Assembly (NCBI GenBank): GCA_963205115.1
Contig: CAUJHV010000064.1
Location: forward strand, 1 to 64,000
Length of the DNA stretch: 64,000 bases
Reading direction: 5' to 3'
DNA from: Pseudomonadota bacterium
Lineage (GTDB): Bacteria; Pseudomonadota; Gammaproteobacteria; Burkholderiales; Burkholderiaceae_C
The notes below the pieces were generated by a model. It did not search any database, was not told the DNA's origin, and saw only the letters and a program-made list of their open reading frames with translations. This document shows, piece after piece, positions 39,872 to 48,407 of the stretch (position 1 is its first letter; the number at the start of each line of letters is the position of its first letter). Position numbers and translations under genes: made by a program.

Positions 39872-42832
39872 TCAAGCCGCCTTCTCGATCTGGCAGACCG
39901 TGGTCTTGGTCTCCTGCATCATGGTCACGATGTCGTAGCCATACGTCGTCGCCGTATTGACCGCTTCACCGCGCACGATCGGTGCGGCGCCCGCCGGGTA
40001 GTAGGCGAGGAGGTCCGCCCCCTGCCATCGACCGGCGAAGTGGTACGGCATGAAGGCCGTCTGGCGATCGACCCGCTCGGTCACCAGCGCCTTGACCTTG
40101 ATCCGCGCGCCGGTCGGCGTGCTCAACCACACCTGCTCGCCGTTGCGGATGCCGCGGTCATTGGCCGCCGCCGGGTTGATCTCCACGAACGCCTCTTGCT
40201 GCAGCTCGGCGAGGTAGCGGTTGGACCGCGTCTCGTCGCCGCCGCCTTCGTACTCCGTCAGGCGGCCGCTGGTGAGGATGATCGGGAAGGTCTTGCCGAT
40301 GTCCTTGTTCTTGTCCTGCACGGACTTGAACAGGGTGGGCAGCCGCCACAGGGTCTTGCGGTCGTCGTGCGTCGGGTACTTGGCGATCAGCTCGGGCTTG
40401 ATCGAATACAGCGGCTCGCGGTGCTGCGGGATCGGATCAGGGAAGTTCCAGACGATCGCCCGCGCCTTCGCGTTGCCGAAGGGATGGCAGCCGTGGTTCT
40501 TCATCGCCACGCGGATGATCGCCCCCGTGGGGTCGGTCTTCCAGTTCTTGCCCTCGGCCTTCTTCTTCTCGTCGTCCGAAAGCTCGTCCCACCAGCCCAG
40601 CTTCTTCAGCAGCAGGTGGTCGAATTCCGGATAGCCGGTGGTGATGTCTGCGCCCTTGGAGTGCGAACCGTCTCCGGCCAGCAGCGATTGCCCCTCGCGC
40701 TCCACGCCGAAATTGGCGCGGAAGTTGCCGCCGCCCTCCATCACGTGCATGTTCGTGTTGTAGAGGATGTGCGTGCCCGGGTGCTTCATCTCGGGCGTGC
40801 CATAACACGGCCAGGGCAGGCCGAAATACTCGCCGTCGAGCTTGTAGCCGGTCTCCTTGTCGACCCCGCCCTTGGCGCGCAGCGTGTTCACGTCGAAGAC
40901 GTGCATGTTGCGCATGTGGGCCTTCAGCCGCTCCGGGCTCTGGCCCGTGTAGCCGATGGTCCAGACGCTGCGGTTGATCTCGCGCAGGATGTCTTCGGGC
41001 ACGGGCTCGTCCTGGCCCTTGACCTTCTGCATCTTGTAGTTCTTGACCAACTGGTCGCCGAAGCCGAGCTTCTTGGCGAGCTGGTACATGATCATGTGGT
41101 CGCTGCGCGATTCGTACAGCGGCTCCATGACACGCTCACGCCACTGCAGTGAACGGTTGGAGGCCGTCACCGAGCCGGAGGTCTCGAACTGCGTGCAGGC
41201 CGGCAGCAGATAGACCGCGCGATTGGGATTGGTGTCTTCGGCCTTGCCCGGCATCGCGGCCATGGCCGCGGTGGCACTGGGGAAGGGATCGACGACGACC
41301 AGCAGGTCCAGCTTGTCCAGGCCCCGCTTGAGGTCCAGGCCGCGGGTCTGCGAGTTCGGGGCATGGCCCCAATAGAACATGCCGCGCAGGTTGCTGGGCT
41401 GGTCGATGACCTCGTTCTTCTCGAGCACCGCGTCGAACCAGCGCGAGATGGTCAAGCCGGGCTTGGTCATCATGCCCGGCGCGTACTGGGACTTCATCCA
41501 CTCGAAGTCCACACCCCAGGCCGACGCGAAGTGCTTGAACGAGCCTTCGGCGATGCCGTAGTAGCCCGGCAGCGAATCGGGGTTGGGGCCGACGTCGGTG
41601 ATGCCCTGCACGTTGTCGTGGCCGCGGAAGATGTTGGCGCCGCCGCCACTGACACCCACGTTGCCCAGCGCCAGCTGCAGCAGGCAGGACGCCCGCACCA
41701 TCGCATTGCCGATGGTGTGCTGCGTATGGCCCACGCACCACACCAGCGTGCTGGGGCGGTTCTCGGCCATGGTCTTGGCCACGCGGTAGCACTCGTCTTC
41801 GGTCACGCCGGAGGCCTCGAGCACCTTGTCCGGCGTCCACTTGGCGAGCACCTCCTCGCGCACCTTCTCCATGCCCCAGACACGATCCTCGAGGTACTTC
41901 TTGTCCTCCCAGCCGTTCTTGAAGATGTGGTACATCACCCCGTAGAGGAACGGGATGTCCGCGCCGGAACGCATGCGGACGTATTGGTCCGCCTTGGCGG
42001 CTGTTCGCGTGAATCGTGGGTCGACCACGATCATCTTGCAGCCCTTTTCCTTGGCATGCAGCATGTGCACCAGGGACACCGGATGTGCTTCGGCCGCATT
42101 GCTGCCGATGTACATCGCCGCCTTGGCGTTCTGCATGTCGTTGTACGAATTCGTCATCGCACCGTAGCCCCACGTATTCGCCACACCGGCGACAGTCGTG
42201 GAGTGGCATATTCGTGCCTGGTGGTCGCAGTTGTTACTGCCCCAGAGGGACATCCACTTTCTGAGCAGGTACCCCTGCTCGTTGTTGCTCTTGCACGAGC
42301 CGACGATGAAGATGCTGTCCGGGCCGCTTTCCTTGCGCAGCTCGAGCATGCGGGCGCTGATCTCGTCCAGGGCCTGGTCCCAGCTGATGCGCTGGTACTT
42401 GCCGTCCACGAGCTTCATCGGGTACTTCAGGCGGAACTCGCCGCGTGCGTTGTCCCGCACGGCCGCGCCCTTGGCGCAATGCCCGCCCATGTTGATCGGC
42501 GAATCGAACACCGGCTCCTGGCGCACCCACACGCCGTTTTCGACGACCGCGTCGATTGCACAGCCCACCGAGCAGTGCGTGCACACGGTGCGCTTGACCT
42601 CGATCTTCGCGCCTTCCTTGCCCCCCGCCGGCGCGTCGGCCGCGTCGGCCTTCTTCACCAGCGTGAGCTGCGAGACCGCGATGCCGGTCCCGACACCCAG
42701 GCCGGAGCGACGCAGGAACTGCCGCCGGTCCATGGTGGGCATGGCGCGCGAGATGCCTCGCGCCAGACTGTCAACGAGCGGACGGGACGGCGGCGCCGTT
42801 CCTCCCCCCGGTGTCTTGCGTGTCAACAGCAT
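39872..42832 (-). CDS. Formate dehydrogenase alpha subunit with UGC at the Sec/Cys active site
   Basis: This is a molybdenum bis-MGD formate dehydrogenase, exported by TAT (RRQFLRRSGLGVGTG at about 36-50). The [4Fe-4S] ligands are Cys84, Cys87, Cys91 and Cys119 (CTHCSVGC, GGHCAKG). The Mo ligand is in ARICHSTT: residue 209, codon UGC at 42208-42206, followed by the catalytic His210; the same place is UGA (Sec) in E. coli fdhF. A hairpin directly follows the codon, and the neighbouring tRNA-Sec has a GCA anticodon, so residue 209 may be selenocysteine in the protein. The start at 42832 follows caggag; upstream in-frame Met codons give a low-complexity leader. Length 986 residues. Confidence 0.93.
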   Translation of the reverse strand: MLLTRKTPGGGTAPPSRPLVDSLARGISRAMPTMDRRQFLRRSGLGVGTGIAVSQLTLVKKADAADAPAGGKEGAKIEVKRTVCTHCSVGCAIDAVVENGVWVRQEPVFDSPINMGGHCAKGAAVRDNARGEFRLKYPMKLVDGKYQRISWDQALDEISARMLELRKESGPDSIFIVGSCKSNNEQGYLLRKWMSLWGSNNCDHQARICHSTTVAGVANTWGYGAMTNSYNDMQNAKAAMYIGSNAAEAHPVSLVHMLHAKEKGCKMIVVDPRFTRTAAKADQYVRMRSGADIPFLYGVMYHIFKNGWEDKKYLEDRVWGMEKVREEVLAKWTPDKVLEASGVTEDECYRVAKTMAENRPSTLVWCVGHTQHTIGNAMVRASCLLQLALGNVGVSGGGANIFRGHDNVQGITDVGPNPDSLPGYYGIAEGSFKHFASAWGVDFEWMKSQYAPGMMTKPGLTISRWFDAVLEKNEVIDQPSNLRGMFYWGHAPNSQTRGLDLKRGLDKLDLLVVVDPFPSATAAMAAMPGKAEDTNPNRAVYLLPACTQFETSGSVTASNRSLQWRERVMEPLYESRSDHMIMYQLAKKLGFGDQLVKNYKMQKVKGQDEPVPEDILREINRSVWTIGYTGQSPERLKAHMRNMHVFDVNTLRAKGGVDKETGYKLDGEYFGLPWPCYGTPEMKHPGTHILYNTNMHVMEGGGNFRANFGVEREGQSLLAGDGSHSKGADITTGYPEFDHLLLKKLGWWDELSDDEKKKAEGKNWKTDPTGAIIRVAMKNHGCHPFGNAKARAIVWNFPDPIPQHREPLYSIKPELIAKYPTHDDRKTLWRLPTLFKSVQDKNKDIGKTFPIILTSGRLTEYEGGGDETRSNRYLAELQQEAFVEINPAAANDRGIRNGEQVWLSTPTGARIKVKALVTERVDRQTAFMPYHFAGRWQGADLLAYYPAGAAPIVRGEAVNTATTYGYDIVTMMQETKTTVCQIEKAA
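42170..42208 (-). promoter_or_regulatory. SECIS-like hairpin behind the UGC active-site codon of FDH alpha
   Basis: Starting four bases after the UGC codon (42208-42206), the mRNA can fold: lower stem CCACG (42201-42197) with CGUGG (42174-42170), an internal loop, upper stem UCGCC (42192-42188) with GGCGA (42182-42178), and loop GGUGU. The loop GGU is at +19 to +21 after the codon, the same place I count in E. coli fdhF. Part of this agreement follows from the conserved protein sequence. Bulged-U geometry is not perfect. Confidence 0.6.
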
Positions 42833-42875
42833 GGATGGCTCTCCTGTTGGCCAACGAAGGAAGACCGCGGCGCGC

Positions 42876-43085
42876 TCAGATGCGTGCCGAGGCGTAGTAC
42901 TGCTGGATGTGTTCGGTGAGGCGGTAACCGCCGTCATCGGGTGCGGGCGTCTGCGCCGTCTTTTCGACGACGGGCGCCGGTGACGGTCGGGCTCCCACGA
43001 GTGCCGCGGCACCCAGGGCCACCCCCGCGGTAGCAGCGCCGCCCAGGACGGTACGGCGCGCCAGCTTCTCTTGGCTTTGCTTCAT
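42876..43085 (-). CDS. Small TAT-signal protein at the head of the FDH operon
   Basis: The 69-residue protein has a twin-arginine signal (ARRTVLGGAATAGVALGAAAL) and a mature tail with GGYRLTEHIQQYYASARI. Such tiny proteins regularly precede alpha subunits of respiratory FDH in betaproteobacteria and probably assist export or maturation. It is the first gene of the FDH operon, divergent from selB. Confidence 0.78.
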   Translation of the reverse strand: MKQSQEKLARRTVLGGAATAGVALGAAALVGARPSPAPVVEKTAQTPAPDDGGYRLTEHIQQYYASARI

Positions 43086-43303
43086 CGATGTCTCCTGCGG
43101 ATCGGTCGCGGGCGTCGCAATAGGCGCCTACGTACATATCCGGGACATCTTATTGGATTCATACGCGACGCTAACGGCAAGTCATGGTTTTCCCGCTGCA
43201 ACACCGATGCGACGCGATCGCGTGCAGGGCGAGGTAAAAACAGGGTCCGGCGGCCGAGCGGCCACCACGCCTTCATGAACCTCCTCGAGACAGCGCCCTC
43301 CCC

Positions 43304-45295
43304 GTGATCATCGGTACCGCAGGCCACATCGACCACGGCAAGACCGCACTGGTCAAGGCGCTCACCGGCGTCGACGCCGACCGCCTGAAGGAAGAGAAGG
43401 AACGCGGCATCACCGTGGACCTGGGCTTCGCCTACCAGGCGCTGCCCGATGGCGCAGTGCTCGGCTTTGTCGACGTGCCCGGGCACGAGAAGCTGGTGCG
43501 CAACATGCTGGCCGGCGCCACGGGCATCGATCATGTGCTGCTGGTCATCGCCGCCGACGACGGCCCGATGCCGCAGACGCGCGAGCACCTGGCGATCCTG
43601 GATCTGCTGGGTCTGTCGCGGGGTGCGGTCGTGCTCAGCAAGTGCGACCTCGTCGACGAGGCGCGGCTGGCCGAGGTGGCGCGCGAGGTACGCACGCTGC
43701 TCGCCCCCACCGGGCTGGCGCAGGCGCCGGTGCTGCCGGTGTCGTCGGTCACCGGCGCGGGCCTGTACGCGCTGCGCGCGCATCTGGCGCAGGCGGCGCA
43801 TGCTGCCGGTGCCGCGGGAGTGCCTGCCGCCGATGTCACCCCCGCTGCCCCCGACGCACCGTCGGCACGCGCGGCTGCCGGCGGCCAGTTCCGGCTGGCG
43901 GTGGACCGCAGCTTCAGCTTGTCGGGCATCGGCACGGTGGTCACGGGCACGGCAGTCAGCGGCCGTGTCGCGGTGGGCGACCGCCTGATGCTCACGCCGG
44001 CGGGCCTCGAGGTGCGTGTGCGCGGCATCCATGCCCAGAACCGCCAGGCCACCGAGGGCCGCGCCGGGCAGCGCCTGGCCCTGAACCTGGCCGGCGTGGA
44101 GAAGACGCAGGCGCGGCGCGGCGACTGGGTCGTCGCCGAGGCGCTGCACGCGCCCACGACCCGGCTGGACGTGCGCCTGCGTGTGCTGGGCAGCGAGGCC
44201 CGCGCGTTGGCGCACTGGACGCCCGTGCACCTGCACCTGGGCGCCGAGGACGTCGGCGCACGCCTGGTGCGGCTCGAAGACGGTCCCGTGGCGCCGGGCC
44301 GCGACGCGCGCGTGCAGCTCGACCTGGACCGCCCCATCGGCGCGCTGCGCGGCGACCGCTTCATCCTGCGCGACCAGAGCGCCCTGCGCACCATCGGTGG
44401 CGGGCGGGTCATCGACGCCTTCCCGCCCACCACGCGGCGGCGCAAGGTGCAACGCCTGGCCGCACTGGCGGCCCTGGAGCAACCCACGGCCGGCGCCGCG
44501 TTGGCCGCATTGCTGGCCCTGGAGCCGGCCACGGGCGTGGACTGGCAGCCCTTCTCCACGCTGTGGAACCTGGATGCGGCTGCGCAGACCGCCCTTCTGG
44601 CGCAGGTGCCGCACCGCGCCATCAGCGAGGGCGGCCAGCACCTGCTCTTCGCACCCGGCCAGCTCGAACGCCATGCCACGCGCATCACCGAACACCTGGC
44701 GGCCTACCACCGCAAGGCGCCCGACCACCCGGGACTGACGCAGGAGCAGCTGCAGCGCGGCATCCGCGAGAAGCCGGCCAGCGGCGTCTTCGTTCTGCTG
44801 CTGCAATCTCTCGTCAGAGACGGCACGCTGCGACGCAGCGGCCCGCACCTGGCGCTGGCCGGCCACGAGGTCACGCTGCAGGGCGCCGAAAAGCAGTTGT
44901 GGGAACGCATCAAGCCTTGGCTGGACGAGGGCGGCATCCACCCGCCCAAGCTCAGCGAGATGCTCGAGCGCGACCGGCGGCTGCGCAAGGACCAGGTCAT
45001 GCGCACGCTGGAGCGCCTGCAGCGCATGGGCAAGCTGCATGCCGTGGGTGCGGAATATTTCATCCAGACCGAACACATGCTGGCGCTGGCCCTGAAGGCC
45101 AAGGCCCTGGCCGATGCGGATGCCAACCGGCGCCTGAACGTGCGCGATCTGCGCGAAACCGCGGGCATCAGCCGCCACCTGTCGGTGCCGCTGGTAGAGT
45201 TCTTCGACCAGATCGGCCTGACGGCGCGCGACGCCGTCGGCCGGCACTTCAAGCGCGACCCGCGCAAGATGTTCGATACGGGGTCGGGTGCATGA
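43304..45295 (+). CDS. selB: Selenocysteine-specific translation elongation factor SelB
   Basis: SelB carries Sec-tRNA(Sec) to ribosomes paused next to a SECIS hairpin. The GTPase motifs are GHIDHGKTALV (G1), ITVDLGFAY, FVDVPGHEKLV (G3) and SKCDLVDEA (G4). The middle beta-barrel domains follow, and the C-terminal winged helices (about 480-663) that bind SECIS end RDAVGRHFKRDPRKMFDTG. Length 663 residues. The GTG start overlaps the stop of a tiny reading frame, and no clear Shine-Dalgarno is visible. The tRNA-Sec follows after 26 bp. Confidence 0.95.
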   Translation: MIIGTAGHIDHGKTALVKALTGVDADRLKEEKERGITVDLGFAYQALPDGAVLGFVDVPGHEKLVRNMLAGATGIDHVLLVIAADDGPMPQTREHLAILDLLGLSRGAVVLSKCDLVDEARLAEVAREVRTLLAPTGLAQAPVLPVSSVTGAGLYALRAHLAQAAHAAGAAGVPAADVTPAAPDAPSARAAAGGQFRLAVDRSFSLSGIGTVVTGTAVSGRVAVGDRLMLTPAGLEVRVRGIHAQNRQATEGRAGQRLALNLAGVEKTQARRGDWVVAEALHAPTTRLDVRLRVLGSEARALAHWTPVHLHLGAEDVGARLVRLEDGPVAPGRDARVQLDLDRPIGALRGDRFILRDQSALRTIGGGRVIDAFPPTTRRRKVQRLAALAALEQPTAGAALAALLALEPATGVDWQPFSTLWNLDAAAQTALLAQVPHRAISEGGQHLLFAPGQLERHATRITEHLAAYHRKAPDHPGLTQEQLQRGIREKPASGVFVLLLQSLVRDGTLRRSGPHLALAGHEVTLQGAEKQLWERIKPWLDEGGIHPPKLSEMLERDRRLRKDQVMRTLERLQRMGKLHAVGAEYFIQTEHMLALALKAKALADADANRRLNVRDLRETAGISRHLSVPLVEFFDQIGLTARDAVGRHFKRDPRKMFDTGSGA

Positions 45296-45321
45296 CGGCA
45301 CCAGACCCTGATCGGAGCCAA

Positions 45322-45418
45322 GGAGGAGGATCGTCCCCCGGTGGGGCGTCCGGTCTGCAAAACCGGGTGGGGCTGCTCGGCAGTCCCAGGTGGGTTCGAC
45401 TCCCACCCCCCTCCGCCA
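45322..45418 (+). tRNA. selC: tRNA-Sec with GCA anticodon (not UCA)
   Basis: The 97-nt RNA has the selC architecture: 8-bp acceptor GGAGGAGG/CCCCCTCC (one A-C mismatch at pair 6), D arm with CGTCCCC-CGGT-GGGGCG, 5-bp anticodon stem CCGGT/ACCGG, long variable arm (TGGGGCTGC-TCG-GCAGTCCCA), T arm GTGGG-TTCGACT-CCCAC, discriminator G and encoded CCA. The anticodon loop is CTGCAAA, i.e. anticodon GCA at 45357-45359; E. coli has CTTCAAA (TCA). The only anticodon change is position 34. It lies between selB and selA, so it is clearly the Sec tRNA, yet it should read the Cys codons UGC and UGU. Confidence 0.93.
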
Positions 45419-45434
45419 GAACAACGGTCACGCC

Positions 45435-46874
45435 ATGAGCGGCGCTGCCACGAATCGCCCGCCCTCGCTGGACAAGCTGCTGGCCTCCACGGCCATGCAG
45501 GTGCTGGTCGAGCAGGCCGGCCGCACGGCGACGACGGCGGCTGCGCGTGCGGAACTCGATGCCTGGCGTGCGGCCGCTCATGCACGCGCCGCTGGCGATG
45601 GCGGGTCGGCCGCGCCGGCGCTGCCGTTCGATCTCGGCCACTTCGAGGCCCGTTGTGCCGAACGCCTGGCCCGTGACGCGGCGCCGGCGCTGCGCCCGGT
45701 GTTCAATCTCACCGGCACTGTCCTGCACACCAACCTCGGCCGGGCCGTGATGGCGCCCGAAGCCATCGAGGCCGTCACGACCGTGATGCGCGGTGCCTCG
45801 AATCTCGAATTCGACCTCGTCAGCGGCGCGCGCGGCGACCGCGACGAGCATCTCGAGGGCCTGCTGCGCGAACTCACCGGTGCCGAAGCCGCCACCGTCG
45901 TCAACAACAATGCCGCGGCCGTGCTGCTGGTGCTGGCGGCGCTGGCCGAGCGCAAGGAAGTGCCGGTGTCGCGCGGCGAGCTGATCGAGATCGGCGGCGC
46001 CTTCCGCATCCCCGACATCATGCGGCGCGCGAATGTGCGGCTCGTGGAAGTCGGCACCACCAACCGCACGCACCTGCGCGACTTCGAGGCCGCCATCGGG
46101 CCCAAAACCGCGCTGGTGATGAAGGTCCACACCAGCAACTATGTCGTCCAGGGCTTCACCGCCAGCGTGCCGCCGGCCGAGCTCGCCTCGCTGTGCCACG
46201 CGCGCGGCCTGCCGTTTGTCGAGGACCTGGGGGCCGGCACGCTGGTCGATCTCACGCGCTGGGGCCTGCCGCCCGAACCCACGCCGGCGCAGTCGATCGC
46301 CGCGGGCGTGGATGTCGTCAGTTTTAGCGGCGACAAGCTGCTGGGCGGCCCGCAGGCCGGGCTGATCGTCGGCCGCAAGGACCTGATCGCCAAGATCCGC
46401 AAGTGCCCGCTCAAGCGTGCACTGCGCCTGGACAAGATGACCATCGCGGCACTCGAAGCCACGCTGAAGCTCTACCGCGACCCTGACCGTCTGGCGCAGC
46501 GGCTGCCCACGCTGCGCGTGCTGGCGCGCAGTGCCGCCGAGATCGCGGACCAGGCCGAACGGCTGCGGCCGCTGGTGCAGCAGGCGCTGGGCGAGCGCGT
46601 GAACGTGCAGGCCCTGCGCTGCCGCAGCCAGATCGGCAGCGGTTCCCTGCCGGTGGACCGGCTGGACAGCGTGTGCCTGGCCCTGGGCGCGCCGGCGGGC
46701 ACCCGGCGCACAGGTCGACTGCCCGAGCAGCTGGCTGCGGCGATGCGTGCCTTGCCGGTACCGGTGATCGGGCGCATCGAGGACGGGATGCTGCGCCTGG
46801 ACTTGCGTGGACTGGACGGCGCCGAGGCCGAGCGGGGCTTCGTCGAGCAGCTGCGCACGCTGCGGCTGGATTGA
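45435..46874 (+). CDS. selA: L-seryl-tRNA(Sec) selenium transferase SelA
   Basis: SelA is a PLP-dependent decameric enzyme that converts seryl- to selenocysteinyl-tRNA(Sec) with selenophosphate. It opens LPS-DKLL-like (PPSLDKLLASTAM), has the family's FNLTGTVLHTNLGRA and SNLEFDLVSGARGDRDEHLE segments, TVVNNNAAAVLL, and the PLP-lysine motif SFSGDKLLGGPQAG. Length 479 residues. It starts 17 bp after the tRNA-Sec. Start chosen at the Met before SGAATNRP because the longer frame would run through the tRNA. Confidence 0.96.
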   Translation: MSGAATNRPPSLDKLLASTAMQVLVEQAGRTATTAAARAELDAWRAAAHARAAGDGGSAAPALPFDLGHFEARCAERLARDAAPALRPVFNLTGTVLHTNLGRAVMAPEAIEAVTTVMRGASNLEFDLVSGARGDRDEHLEGLLRELTGAEAATVVNNNAAAVLLVLAALAERKEVPVSRGELIEIGGAFRIPDIMRRANVRLVEVGTTNRTHLRDFEAAIGPKTALVMKVHTSNYVVQGFTASVPPAELASLCHARGLPFVEDLGAGTLVDLTRWGLPPEPTPAQSIAAGVDVVSFSGDKLLGGPQAGLIVGRKDLIAKIRKCPLKRALRLDKMTIAALEATLKLYRDPDRLAQRLPTLRVLARSAAEIADQAERLRPLVQQALGERVNVQALRCRSQIGSGSLPVDRLDSVCLALGAPAGTRRTGRLPEQLAAAMRALPVPVIGRIEDGMLRLDLRGLDGAEAERGFVEQLRTLRLD

Positions 46875-46929
46875 GGCGGAGGCGTCTGCCAGCGCGAGGC
46901 TTAACGCCGGTGGAGCCTCGTGTCCGGCC

Positions 46930-47634
46930 TCAGACCTCCAGCCACTCCTTGCGGATGGCGGCGTTGGCGCGAAGGTCGGCCGGTGATCCTTCGAAGACGA
47001 TCTGGCCGTGGCCCATCACCAGGCAGCGGTCGGCCACCTGGAGCGCAATGGTCAGCTTCTGCTCGACCAGCAGCACCGAGATGCCGCGGCGCTTGAGCTC
47101 GCGAAGGTATTCACCGACCTGCTCGACGATCTTCGGCGCCAAGCCCTCGGTGGGCTCGTCGATCATGATGAGATCCGGGTCGCCCATCAGCGTGCGGCAC
47201 AGCGTGAGCATCTGCTGCTCGCCGCCGGACAGCACGCCGGCTTCGGTGTGCTGCCGCTCCTTCAGGCGCGGGAACAGCGCGTACATGTCGTCGAAGCCCC
47301 AGCGCGGATTGGCTTGCCCGCGCTTCTGGCCCAGCATCAGGTTCTGGTGCACGGTCAGCGAAGGGAAGATGTCGCGGTTTTCCGGCACGTAGCCGATGCC
47401 CGTGTGGGCAATCTCGAAGGCCTTGCGGCCCAGCATCTCGGCGTCGCGCCAGCGCACCGAGCCGCGGCCTTCGACCAGGCCCATGATGGTCTTGACGGTC
47501 GTCGAGCGGCCCGATCCGTTGCGGCCCAGCAGCGCGACGATCTCGCCGGCCTGCACGCCGAAACTCACACCGTGCAGCACATGGCTCTTGCCGTAATAGG
47601 CGTGGACGTCGGTGAGTGTCAGCATGTTCTTCAA
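46930..47634 (-). CDS. livF: Branched-chain amino acid-type ABC transporter ATPase (LivF-like) with Walker A Lys to Arg
   Basis: This is the second ATPase of a Liv/HAAT importer. Signature LSGGEQQM, Walker B LIMIDEPTEGLAP and LLVEQKLTIAL are typical. The Walker A loop reads GRNGSGRST: the invariant Lys is Arg (codon CGC). Length 234 residues, as in LivF. It overlaps livG by 4 bp. The partner LivG has a normal Walker A, so the transporter may rely on asymmetric ATP hydrolysis; or this subfamily tolerates Arg. Confidence 0.9.
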   Translation of the reverse strand: MKNMLTLTDVHAYYGKSHVLHGVSFGVQAGEIVALLGRNGSGRSTTVKTIMGLVEGRGSVRWRDAEMLGRKAFEIAHTGIGYVPENRDIFPSLTVHQNLMLGQKRGQANPRWGFDDMYALFPRLKERQHTEAGVLSGGEQQMLTLCRTLMGDPDLIMIDEPTEGLAPKIVEQVGEYLRELKRRGISVLLVEQKLTIALQVADRCLVMGHGQIVFEGSPADLRANAAIRKEWLEV

Positions 47635-48407
47635 CGCCCCACCGCATCGGCCTGCTGGGCGGCCAGCACCGAGCCCAGGTAGGCCTCCTGCACCTTCGGA
47701 TTGGCCCGCACGCGGTCGGGCGTGTCGAAGGCGATGACCTCGCCGTAGACGAGCACGGCGATCTTGTCGGCCAGGCCGAAGACCACGCCCATGTCGTGTT
47801 CCACGGTCAGCAGCGTCTTGCCCACCGTGACTTCGCGGATCAGCTCGACGAAACGGGCGGTTTCGCTGTGGCTCATGCCGGCCGTGGGCTCGTCCAGCAG
47901 GATGACGTCACAGCCGCCGGCGATGGTGATGCCGATCTCCAGCGCGCGCTGCTCGGCGTAGGTCAGGTTCATGGCCAGCGTGTCGTGGCGCCGGTCCAGC
48001 TTGATCATCTGCATCACCTGCTCGGCACGCGCATTGGCGTCCTTCAGGTCGGACAGGAATTTCCAGAAGGCGTAGCGGTAGCCCATGCTCCACAGCACGG
48101 CGCAGCGCAGGTTCTCGAAGACCGACAGCCGGGTGAACAGGTTGCTCACCTGGAAGCTGCGCGCCAGGCCGCGGCGGTTGATCTCGTAGGGCCGCAGGCC
48201 GTCGATGCGCGCGCCATTGAGGTGGATCTCGCCGCTGCTGACACCGAAGCGCCCGCTGATCAGGTTGAACAGTGTGCTCTTGCCCGCGCCGTTGGGCCCG
48301 ATGATGGCCACGCGCTCACCGGCCTGCACGGCCAGGTTCGCGCCGCGGATGATCTCGGTGCGGCCGAAGTTCTTGCGCACGTCGCGCAGTTCGACGGCGG
48401 CGGTCAT
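47631..48407 (-). CDS. livG: Branched-chain amino acid-type ABC transporter ATPase (LivG-like)
   Basis: The 258-residue ATPase has Walker A GPNGAGKST, the family insertion RSFQVSNLFTRLSVFENL, LTYAEQRALEIG as the variant signature region, Walker B VILLDEPTAGMSHSE and VEHDMGVVFGLADKIAVL. It overlaps both livM and livF by 4 bp, as expected in a liv operon. The start Met at 48407 is inside the livM stop. Confidence 0.92.
   Translation of the reverse strand: MTAAVELRDVRKNFGRTEIIRGANLAVQAGERVAIIGPNGAGKSTLFNLISGRFGVSSGEIHLNGARIDGLRPYEINRRGLARSFQVSNLFTRLSVFENLRCAVLWSMGYRYAFWKFLSDLKDANARAEQVMQMIKLDRRHDTLAMNLTYAEQRALEIGITIAGGCDVILLDEPTAGMSHSETARFVELIREVTVGKTLLTVEHDMGVVFGLADKIAVLVYGEVIAFDTPDRVRANPKVQEAYLGSVLAAQQADAVGR

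Noticed and set aside
45322..45418. The GCA-anticodon tRNA as an ordinary tRNA-Cys
   Set aside because: It has a 97-nt length, an 8-bp acceptor stem, a long variable arm and lies between selB and selA. A tRNA-Cys would be about 74 nt with a short variable loop and discriminator U.
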